Source: an uncultured Pirellulales bacterium (GTDB lineage Bacteria > Planctomycetota > Planctomycetia > Pirellulales > Thermoguttaceae). From it: 64,000 bases of DNA. The stretch's first letter is position 1. The number at the start of each line of letters is the position of its first letter. Location of the stretch: NCBI GenBank assembly GCA_938015445.1, contig CALLPE010000006.1, positions 122,906-186,905 on the forward strand. The letters run 5' to 3'. Below the pieces are notes generated by a model that saw only the letters and a program-made list of their open reading frames with translations, was not told the DNA's origin and did not search any database. This document shows positions 57,508 through 64,000 of this stretch, piece after piece. Both the position numbers and the translations under genes were made by a program.

Positions 57508-58476
57508 ATGCGCATTCCATTCACGCCGGTAATCTACGAGCACGCTGCCCGGTTCGTCGAGGCCACTCCCTGGCAGGTCTCGCGCGACCCGGAACTGCTG
57601 TTTGCCGCCCATCGAGCTGCTTACCTGCACTACCGCCAGCAAGTAATTGCGGTGGCGATCGACATCTACAATCTGGAGGCCGAGGCATACGGGGCGAAGG
57701 TCGAGGCACCCACCGCCAATGCCATCCCGGCCATCCACCAGCCGCTGCTGCGGTCGGTCGATGAGGGGTTGGAGTTGCCGCCGTTCGATCCGCGCAAGCA
57801 CGGGCGAATCGCCATGCTGATCTCGGTAGGCCAGCGGCTGAAACGCGAGTTCCCCGACGCCGACGTACGCATACCCGTCTCCGGGCCGTTTTCCATCGCT
57901 TCCAATCTGCTCGGCGTGAACAATATATGTTTGGCTGCCGCCGTCGAGCCGGAAAAGCTCGCCCAGATGCTCTTGCGGTTGGCCGACAATCAGGCTGTAC
58001 TGTGCCGCGCAGTGGCCGAGGCCGGTCTGGACGTGGCCTTCTTCGAGTCGGCCGCCGCACCGCCATTGCTTTCGCCCAAGCAATTCCGCCAGATCGAAAT
58101 GCCCGCCCTGCGCCGGGTGCTGCAAGTAGCTGCCCAGTGCGTGGGTCATCCGGTGCCCTGCATCATGGGCGGAGACACCTATCGGGTAATCGACGAGCTG
58201 TTATCGACCGGCACAAATTATCTGGTCTGTAACGTGGAAACCGACCAGCGCGCCTTTGTGGCCCGAGTGTGGGAAACGCATCCGCATGTTACGGTGCGGG
58301 TGAATCTGGACCCGGTGGTGGTTGCCTGCCGCGATCCGCAACGGATATACCGGGCGGTGGATCACGTACTTGAGATCGTCGGCCAGCGCACCAATTGCGT
58401 GATGGGCACCGGCGCAATGCCGCTAGAAACACCGCTGGAGAACATCCAACTGATTCGCCAGTATCTTTCGCGCTGA
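57508..58476 (+). CDS. Uroporphyrinogen decarboxylase (URO-D) superfamily protein
   Basis: This 322-residue protein has the URO-D/methylcobamide methyltransferase TIM-barrel layout: an N-terminal LEAEAYGAKVEAPTANAIPA region, VRIPVSGPFSIASNLLG in the middle, FFESAAAPPLLSPKQFRQIE, and IMGGDTYRVIDELLSTG followed by YLVCNVETDQ and the C-terminal VMGTGAMPLETPLENI. The Arg/Asp set of true HemE was not found, so it is more likely a methyltransferase-type (MtaA/CmuA-like) or uncharacterised member. It is cytoplasmic. It follows the MFS gene by 142 bp on the same strand; whether they cooperate is unknown. Confidence 0.8.
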   Translation: MRIPFTPVIYEHAARFVEATPWQVSRDPELLFAAHRAAYLHYRQQVIAVAIDIYNLEAEAYGAKVEAPTANAIPAIHQPLLRSVDEGLELPPFDPRKHGRIAMLISVGQRLKREFPDADVRIPVSGPFSIASNLLGVNNICLAAAVEPEKLAQMLLRLADNQAVLCRAVAEAGLDVAFFESAAAPPLLSPKQFRQIEMPALRRVLQVAAQCVGHPVPCIMGGDTYRVIDELLSTGTNYLVCNVETDQRAFVARVWETHPHVTVRVNLDPVVVACRDPQRIYRAVDHVLEIVGQRTNCVMGTGAMPLETPLENIQLIRQYLSR

Positions 58477-58573
58477 GCTGCGCCCGGATGCCACGGCTAT
58501 TGCCCGGCAGGCGGCCGATGCAGCAGATCGTGACCGAGGTACAAACCGCACGCGCCAATCGCGGCTACTGGCC

Positions 58574-58951
58574 CTACTCTCCCCCGGTCGCTGAAGCCGC
58601 CACGGCACAGGGCGTATTGATGTGTGCCCCGGCGGCCTCGCTGTGCGATGCGCTTGCTGGCAGTTGTGTTGCCTGTGGCGGACGCTTTTCGTAGCCCAGG
58701 CTGCGCAGCACCTCCAGTATCTCGCTACAGGTGGGAAACATCCGGCCGCTGGCCCGCTTATACCGCTCCAAAGCGTTCATGAACTCGATTTCGTCGGCGG
58801 TGTAATCGCGTTCGCAGGTAGTGGGGTCGATCTGCCGGCGGCGATTAACTTTCGCCCGGCGCTGAAGCACTCTCCGCTCCACCTCCACCGGCTCGTCGCG
58901 TTGTCGCCGATCGACTCCGCTGCGGCGCTCGCCAGTCGTGCGCCGATCCAT
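58574..58951 (-). CDS. Arg-rich small protein with conserved helical domain, unknown function
   Basis: From the ATG at 58951 the product has 125 residues. The first 45 are full of Arg pairs ([35 protein letters not shown]), suggesting RNA, DNA or ribosome binding. A compact helical domain follows, [20 protein letters not shown] then [20 protein letters not shown], which I regard as a lineage-conserved planctomycete domain of unknown function. The C-terminus is low-complexity. The frame extends to 59206 with more basic sequence, so a longer form (210 residues) is possible. It is convergent with the URO-D-like gene. Confidence 0.72.
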   Translation of the reverse strand: MDRRTTGERRSGVDRRQRDEPVEVERRVLQRRAKVNRRRQIDPTTCERDYTADEIEFMNALERYKRASGRMFPTCSEILEVLRSLGYEKRPPQATQLPASASHSEAAGAHINTPCAVAASATGGE

Positions 58952-59432
58952 GATCACCACGTCCTTCCCCTGGCAATCGGACGAGGTGGCTTTGTTTTTC
59001 GCCTGGGCTGTTTGAGCTTGTTTGCCGACAAATGCGGTCTGGACCTTCGTCTTCTTGATGTTGTTGGCCACGCCACGTATCCCTTGATGCTTTGCCGAGT
59101 GAATGACTTTCCGGCTGCGACGTTTTGCCGGAGCCGTACTGATCGGGGCCATCCGGGCGAAACCGCTTTGGCTCCGCCACAGCCCAGCGGTGCCGCTAGC
59201 CGCCACCCGACGGCGCCGAATGGCGAAAATATTTCACCCCGAAAATATACATCCTCCTTGTCGGAAAGCATCGGAAAAACGCTTGCGCAAACTCGACCGG
59301 CTGCGAAAACAAGCCGTTTAGCGCAAAAACTCCCAGCGGCGCAACCTTGACGTAGTAGCCAAACTTTTCCGCGGCGCCGGTTACAACGATTTTACGGGCT
59401 CGACGCAACGTACGGCGACAGTGGCCACGGCG
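58952..59432. other. Intergenic region or N-terminal extension of the Arg-rich gene
   Basis: About 480 bases. The left half (to 59206) is in frame with the Arg-rich protein and could be coding; it would add basic residues such as APAKRRSRK. The right half shows nothing recognisable. Confidence 0.4.
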
Positions 59433-60524
59433 TCAGCCTTTGCGCCCCAACATGCGGTCCAGGGCGTCGGAGGTGTGGTACACCAGTGCTTCGGGCCAGT
59501 GAGGGAAGGGGTTGAAGTACTCGAACGTCAGATAGCCGCGATACCCCACCCTCTCCAGGGCATCGAGCACCGCCGGCCAGTCGATCGTGCCGTCCAGCAG
59601 CGGCCGGAAGGCATTCAAATTGAACTCGTGCGACTTCTTGGAATACTCTTTCAGATGCACATTGCGAATCCGCTTGCCCAACAGCGGTATCCAGTGCTCC
59701 GGGAAGTGATATTGGGCAATGTTCCCGGTGTCGAAGTGTACCTGCACCCGCTCGGAATTGAAGCTATCGACGAAAGCGATCATCTCTTCCGGGCTATGCA
59801 GGAAACCGTTGGCGAAGATATTCTCGATGTTCAGATACACGCCGTGTTTCTCCGCCTCGGGAATAAGACGGCGGACGGCCTCCCGAGCACGTTGGGCGCA
59901 GACGTCGAAAGGCACGGGCGGGTCGTCGGGCAACCACGGAGCGTAAGTCGCGCCGGGCACGATCAACAAGTTCTCTGTGCCCAGCAGCCGGCAAGCGCGA
60001 ATCATGTCCAGCGCCAGTTCGACCCCTTTCTGCCGCCGCTGCGGGTCGGCATGAGTAAACGAGTACGGCCAGAACAAAAAAGAACACAAACCGCTCACCT
60101 TCAGACCAAGCTCCTCCACCAGCCGGGCAAGCTGTTTCAAATCCGCATCGGAAGCCTGCGGCGACAGATCGCCCTCCAGCGCGTAGTTAAGCTCCACCCC
60201 CTCGAAGCCGGCATCTTTGCAAATTTCCAAACATTGCCGCAGGGTCATCTTCTGCGGATACGGAAGCGCCCACAAGTTGATCGACTTTTTCATGTCGTAG
60301 CGCTTCGTCGGCGCCTTGAGCTTCTGCGACGCGGCTGCGCCGGGCTGTCCGGCCGATTGTTCATTTGCCGCCTGCTGCTTTGCTGCCGACCCACCGCCGT
60401 ATCCTTCAGCAGCCAACCCTTGAGCCGCCAGGAACGACCCGCCGAAAAAGCTCGAGTAGGCCAACCATTCCCTACGAGTTAGCGACGTAACTGGCTCCGA
60501 ACCATTTCCCGACTTGCGTACCAT
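59433..60524 (-). CDS. Exported sugar phosphate isomerase/epimerase-like TIM-barrel protein
   Basis: The ATG at 60524 follows GGGAGGGG and gives 363 residues. The N-terminus has a Tat-like leader (LTRREWLAYSSFFGGSFLAA) and an Ala/Gln-rich linker. The xylose-isomerase-like (AP endonuclease 2) barrel follows: ICKDAGFEGVELNYALEG, RLLGTENLLIVPGATY, GVYLNIENIFANGF with a metal-ligand Glu, VQVHFDTGNIAQYHF with His and Asp, RIRNVHLKEYSKKS, and YRGYLTFEYFNPFPHW with the last Glu. All expected metal ligands seem present. These exported planctomycete proteins probably isomerise or epimerise sugars; the substrate is unknown. Confidence 0.88.
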   Translation of the reverse strand: MVRKSGNGSEPVTSLTRREWLAYSSFFGGSFLAAQGLAAEGYGGGSAAKQQAANEQSAGQPGAAASQKLKAPTKRYDMKKSINLWALPYPQKMTLRQCLEICKDAGFEGVELNYALEGDLSPQASDADLKQLARLVEELGLKVSGLCSFLFWPYSFTHADPQRRQKGVELALDMIRACRLLGTENLLIVPGATYAPWLPDDPPVPFDVCAQRAREAVRRLIPEAEKHGVYLNIENIFANGFLHSPEEMIAFVDSFNSERVQVHFDTGNIAQYHFPEHWIPLLGKRIRNVHLKEYSKKSHEFNLNAFRPLLDGTIDWPAVLDALERVGYRGYLTFEYFNPFPHWPEALVYHTSDALDRMLGRKG

Positions 60525-61035
60525 CGGCGCCCCTCCCAAGATTTGAACCACAAATTAAGGCTGTTCGTCTCCGATATACGATCTTCGCCCGCGCATGAGC
60601 TGTGCAGCGGCCATTACATGTTATGCTGCCGCCGGGGCAAAATGCAACCGCCAACCGATCAGCAGTCGTGCAAGAAATCTCATCCAATCGGGCGATTAGC
60701 TCCCCGCCGAGAGCAGCAGCTTGCTACTATCCGTGGCACGGAGCCGTGCGCATGTTGCAAATGCTTGTGTGTTTTTGCAAACCAGCAAGCTGGCGGGTGG
60801 CTCTATTCCATGCCGTAGCACAAAACACACCCAATTGCACGCTGCTGCTATGAAAGTACAATTACGTTGCTTCGCGAATTACGTTGTTTCGCGGAAGCAC
60901 GATTACGGCGCTGTACCGAAGCACAACCGGCTTGGCCTACGGCAGGACGGCTACGGATTTTTGCGAACCTGAAAGTGCGGTGGCCTGCCGAAGTGCAACT
61001 TCGGTATCGTGCCAACGTACAATGGCGGTGTTGTG
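60525..61035. other. Intergenic region upstream of tRNA-Pro with a short duplication
   Basis: About 510 bases. A 17-bp tandem duplication (60860-60893) and further CGAAGCAC/GATTACG-like words follow each other up to about 60960. The tRNA promoter must lie at the right end. Confidence 0.5.
60860..60893. repeat. 17-bp tandem duplication
   Basis: AATTACGTTGCTTCGCG at 60860-60876 is repeated at 60877-60893 with a single C to T change. Confidence 0.88.
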
Positions 61036-61110
61036 CGGGGCGTGGCGCAGTCTGGCTAGCGCGCCTGCTTTGGGAGCAGGAAGTCGTGGGTTCGAATCCC
61101 GCCGCCCCGA
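61036..61110 (+). tRNA. tRNA-Pro (anticodon UGG)
   Basis: A complete cloverleaf folds: acceptor CGGGGCG with CGCCCCG, D-stem GCGC/GCGC, anticodon stem CCTGC/GCAGG around loop TTTGGGA (anticodon TGG), a five-base variable loop, and T-arm GTGGG-TTCGAAT-CCCGC. The discriminator is A at 61110 and CCA is not encoded. The unpaired purine-free start (C1-G72) is the proline identity pair. It reads proline codons CCA and CCG, and is the only tRNA gene recognised in the window. Confidence 0.97.
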
Positions 61111-61183
61111 TTTTACGTAAACGCGGCTGAATCTGGGATTTACGATACCCGCCGGCGGTCGGCGGTGCGGTCCGGAAAAAGAC

Positions 61184-61212
61184 AAAGCGGGTCAGTTTTG
61201 ACCCACTTTTTT
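61184..61212 (+). terminator. Rho-independent-type terminator downstream of tRNA-Pro
   Basis: AAAGCGGGTCA and TGACCCACTTT pair with one C/A mismatch around a 4-nt loop (61195-61198), followed by a run of T (61207-61212) on the plus strand. It lies 74 bp past the tRNA end, in the correct orientation to end the tRNA transcript. Confidence 0.65.
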
Positions 61213-61268
61213 CGGCCATGCCCCCCGCCGCGCGCCAGCGCACCGACGTGGAACGGCGCGCACAAGCA

Positions 61269-61309
61269 TCAATCAATCGAGACGTCCGGTCAATCAATCG
61301 AGACGTCCG
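61269..61309. repeat. 20-bp direct repeat, 1-bp spacing
   Basis: TCAATCAATCGAGACGTCCG occurs at 61269-61288 and again, identically, at 61290-61309. It lies between tRNA-Pro and the IS66 relic. Confidence 0.9.
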
Positions 61310-61495
61310 CGAATTAACTCCCGCATTTTTTCTATGTTGTGATGTTCACAGCCCGACCACACGGGTCAAAAGCGTGCCCCCCAACCACACAATCCCGCTT
61401 ACAACAAGGTAATGGATCAACCGCCTGAAGTGGATTTGGGTTTGGGAAGCGGGGCAAGCTGACCGGTTTTCATGTGACTTGCCAAGTCATCCACA

Positions 61496-62032
61496 TTAGT
61501 GCGGATGTGAATCGGGGCCGTGTTGCTTGAGAGTACGAAGCACAGACATCAACACCGATCGGCAATCCGCCCCTCGCTGGCTGCGATTACCGGAGCCGAT
61601 CTTGCCCATGATCACGGCCGGGCGAACGCTCCACTCGGTCGTGTTGTTGTCGAAAGGAATATCTGGTTGCTCCAAGAAAGTGGAGACGTCGTGCCGATGG
61701 CCCCGCACACGCTTGTTCAGCCGCTGGGCGCGCTGTTCCTTCCAGGGCAATAGCCAGCAAGTCTTCCAGCCGCGTGGCCAGTCGCATCCGGCGCGAAGCG
61801 TATGTCTCCTCGGGCAGGTCAGCACGTGCGCCACAGCCAAATGGCGTCGCCCCCCAACCGCCGCAGCCGCCTGCTGTTCGGCAATCCGCTTGCTCAATTC
61901 CAAAAGCGCAAAGACCAAGGCCTCCGGCCCCTGGGCGTAGATCATCTGCGCCTGTTCTTCGGTCAACGTCCACTGCCGAAGAGCGTCCAGCAGACTCGTA
62001 GGCAAAGCCGACTTGCATGTCGCCATGCCCAA
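61496..62032 (-). pseudogene. IS66-family transposase relic (internal deletion and frameshift)
   Basis: The open frame has only 178 codons, against about 500 for intact IS66 TnpC. Its start (LPTSLLDALRQWTLTEEQAQ) matches the IS66 N-terminal domain, and its end (FLEQPDIPFDNNTTEWSVRP then GSGNRSQRGADCRSVLMSVL) matches the C-terminal end of the catalytic domain. The middle catalytic part is missing. Around 61740-61830 the expected sequence (SRRMRLATRLEDLLAIAL) continues in a neighbouring frame, so a frameshift joins the two remnants. No terminal inverted repeats were seen. It cannot encode an active transposase. Confidence 0.85.
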
Positions 62033-62072
62033 TACACATAACGCATTACCCCGAAATCATCCAATACCAACT

Positions 62073-64000
62073 TCAAAGGGCTGATGTGTTACCGTAGAGA
62101 TTCGCTCTTATCACATCACCAATGGCGTTTGGGTTCTTACAAACCACATAGACCCAACGCCCGAATTCGCCGTGGTGGTTAATTGCCCTCACCCAACGGT
62201 GAGCTGCAGTCTCTTTTTGCCTGTCCTGATCCGTTTCAAAACCCTTAATCTCGAGGATAACCTTGACTTCACTATCGTCCGTCTTGCGCCACCGGATCAC
62301 ATAGTCCGGCCGGTACTCGTGACGTCTCCCTTGGCATTCATACGGTATAGTGAAATCCAGATGGTCGTTGCGGGCGTAGGCAACTACTTCAGGCATCCGC
62401 TCCAACTGGTAGGCGGCGCTGTGTTCCCACTTGGGCGCATCCAGGACCACATGGCTGATGTGGCTTTTCCTAGTTCCGACCGTCGGGCGCACGGTGCGGA
62501 ACAGCACCTCGGAAGTGGAGCCCCTGGGCCGAAACTGCTCAATGATTGGCAATATCGGCGGCTCCCCAGTCTGCGTATCGGGTTCGATCGCCTCGGTCAG
62601 ACGTTCAATGATCCGCTGCTTGTATTGGAGCAGAGCAATTTCTTCCAATGGTGTATCTTTGTCAACTACTTGGACCCGTTTCTCCAAATATTGCCAGACA
62701 ATGTTGAGCACTTGCGGGAAGAGAATGTGTCGTGCGCTCCAGTCTTCGCGCTTGTCTTTAAGACGGCGGGTTAGTTCAGCGGCGATCTCATAGACCGTGG
62801 CTTGCAGGCGTTTTTCGCGATGGAATGGGTTGCGGTCGTGAATCACTTCCGGACCTGGACCCAGCCGGTCAGGGCGCCCAATGCGATACCCAGCAGCCGG
62901 TTTGGCTACCACTTCGGTTGGCTCCTGTCCGGGATCGATTAGCAGGTAAGGCACCTCGCGCAGGTTCACCCGAATCCTCTGCCGCACATCCAGCACGTAG
63001 CCTTCCACCCGGGGAAAGGTAATTTCTAAATGTTTCCGTTCCGGCAATGCTCTGACCAAGGTGGAAAGTTTCTGCACTTCCATGCGCCCGACGGCTTTCT
63101 TTTTGACGGGGATGACTTCAATCGGCACGCCATAGACATCCACATATTCCGGTTCGCTGAAGTCATCGTAGTTGATGCGGCGCAGGCCTCGGCCTACGAC
63201 CTGCTCACACAGAAGCTGTGAAGTAAACGCCCGCAGACCAAGGATTTGGGTGACGTTTTGCGCATCCCAGCCCTCGTTGAGCATCCCGACCGAGACCACG
63301 CTGCGGATGTTTTTGCCCGGCGGCTCGCCTTCGCCTTCCCATTCGGTCTTGCCGATCGTGTCCACCACCTTCCGCAGTCGCTCGGCAGCTTCCTGTTTGG
63401 TTTCCCCTTCCAGGGCGCTTTCGGCCTCCGCTAATAGCTGGGTATCGATGCGAAAGGTGATCTCCTGGCCATTGCGGTTTTCCAGTTCGGCCAGCACGTT
63501 CCCGCGGGCGATGTGTTCGTGAACGATTTTGGCCAGGTCCGTGTTGTCACAGACGACGATCAGCACCGGGGGGACCGGCGAGTTCGCTTTCTGAAACTCT
63601 TCGAAAGTTTTCTTCCATTCCGAGGCCAGCGTGGCTAAAGCGCCCTCGGCCTCGCGGAGCACCGATTCGGGCTTAGCGCGGCGGCGGGCCGTCTGCCGCT
63701 CCGAAGCGGGAAGCTGCTGGTTAATGTGCTCCCAGAGCCGAAAGTACTTAGGGATGAGTGCACCCGTATTATCGTCCACCGGCACGCGGGGAATTTTCAC
63801 AATGCCCGATTCAATCGCGTCCACCAATCCAAAGTCCGATACAATCCAGGAAAACGGCGATCCCTCCTCGTGGCCGCTGCCCTTGATATAAAACGGCGTT
63901 GCCGAAAAGTCGGCGCAAAAGTTGATGCCGCGCACGGCATGGATCTTGTCCAAGCCACTTACCCAAACGGTGGCTTCTTCCCGCTCGGCGATCTCTTCCC
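62073..64000 (-). CDS. Restriction endonuclease, SF2 helicase plus PD-(D/E)XK nuclease (type III Res-like), N-terminus outside window
   Basis: The frame is open to the right edge, so the gene's 5' part with the Walker A and DEAH-type motifs lies beyond 64000; at least 642 residues are inside. Helicase motif III region FCADFSATPFYIKG is near the edge, followed by SVVSVGMLNEGWDAQNVTQI (motif V) and LLCEQVVGRGLRR (motif VI). At the C-terminus a PD-(D/E)XK core reads EYRPDYVIRW then VKVILEIKGFE. This arrangement fits type III Res subunits or the related stand-alone restriction family. A methyltransferase partner would be expected to the right, outside the window. It lies beside an IS66 relic and a tRNA gene. 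Confidence 0.87.
   Translation of the reverse strand, partial: EEIAEREEATVWVSGLDKIHAVRGINFCADFSATPFYIKGSGHEEGSPFSWIVSDFGLVDAIESGIVKIPRVPVDDNTGALIPKYFRLWEHINQQLPASERQTARRRAKPESVLREAEGALATLASEWKKTFEEFQKANSPVPPVLIVVCDNTDLAKIVHEHIARGNVLAELENRNGQEITFRIDTQLLAEAESALEGETKQEAAERLRKVVDTIGKTEWEGEGEPPGKNIRSVVSVGMLNEGWDAQNVTQILGLRAFTSQLLCEQVVGRGLRRINYDDFSEPEYVDVYGVPIEVIPVKKKAVGRMEVQKLSTLVRALPERKHLEITFPRVEGYVLDVRQRIRVNLREVPYLLIDPGQEPTEVVAKPAAGYRIGRPDRLGPGPEVIHDRNPFHREKRLQATVYEIAAELTRRLKDKREDWSARHILFPQVLNIVWQYLEKRVQVVDKDTPLEEIALLQYKQRIIERLTEAIEPDTQTGEPPILPIIEQFRPRGSTSEVLFRTVRPTVGTRKSHISHVVLDAPKWEHSAAYQLERMPEVVAYARNDHLDFTIPYECQGRRHEYRPDYVIRWRKTDDSEVKVILEIKGFETDQDRQKETAAHRWVRAINHHGEFGRWVYVVCKNPNAIGDVIRANLYGNTSAL

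Overview
The window reads as chromosomal DNA of a planctomycete, most likely of the Pirellulales/Thermogutta type. This rests on the combination of DUF1559 proteins with prepilin-like N-termini, many Tat-exported oxidoreductase and hydrolase-like proteins (Gfo/Idh/MocA, NIPSNAP, sugar-phosphate isomerase-like, amidohydrolase), DUF1080 and DUF6807/PmoA-like proteins, VCBS-repeat and PEP-CTERM proteins, and large cytochrome-c/HzsA-like proteins. The order-level placement is an inference from family content. GC is high, so many long antisense open frames are shadows.

Layout. 1-10.7 kb: the tail of an HzsA-like c-type cytochrome protein, then a run of minus-strand genes: phosphodiester glycosidase, Tat amidohydrolase, VCBS-repeat protein, NUDIX hydrolase, NIPSNAP protein, DUF1559 protein, a small membrane protein and a DcaP-like porin. 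11-15.1 kb: glgC on the plus strand, then a coupled ClpP-like/ApbE gene pair and a 57-residue 2[4Fe-4S] ferredoxin on the minus strand. 16.2-25.9 kb: plus-strand Gfo/Idh/MocA plus HEAT protein, an IscA/HesB scaffold, glutamate dehydrogenase, an M16 peptidase and an SDR, with one small minus-strand unknown. 26-36 kb: minus-strand PEP-CTERM protein, a trxA-trpG/pabA-lnt cluster, a 1132-residue HzsA-like/SUMF1 fusion, and pntAB-pntB without pntAA. 36.4-45.1 kb: DUF6807 protein, DUF1080 protein, a 1023-residue autotransporter-repeat PEP-CTERM protein with a metalloprotease motif, and two tandem DegT-family aminotransferase-like proteins, both with Tat leaders. 45.2-53.7 kb: phosphoglucose/phosphomannose isomerase, a GuaA-like ATP-pyrophosphatase without glutaminase domain, carB, a NUDIX-like protein, a DUF488 gene overlapping an unknown partner, and a membrane protein. 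53.9-60.5 kb: DUF1559 protein, bacteriohemerythrin, MFS transporter, UROD-like protein, a conserved Arg-rich small protein, and a sugar-phosphate isomerase-like protein. 61-64 kb: tRNA-Pro(UGG) with a terminator, an IS66 transposase relic, and the C-terminal two thirds of a superfamily-2 helicase/PD-(D/E)XK restriction enzyme that runs off the right edge.

Most genes are central metabolism or the exported and anchored proteome typical of the phylum. The clearest unexplained sequence signal is that spacers, and three coding regions, carry many short tandem duplications of unrelated sequence. The most interesting gene-level candidates are the two Tat-DegT proteins, the ClpP-like/ApbE pair, the overlapping DUF488 pair, and the restriction gene beside tRNA-Pro and an IS66 relic.
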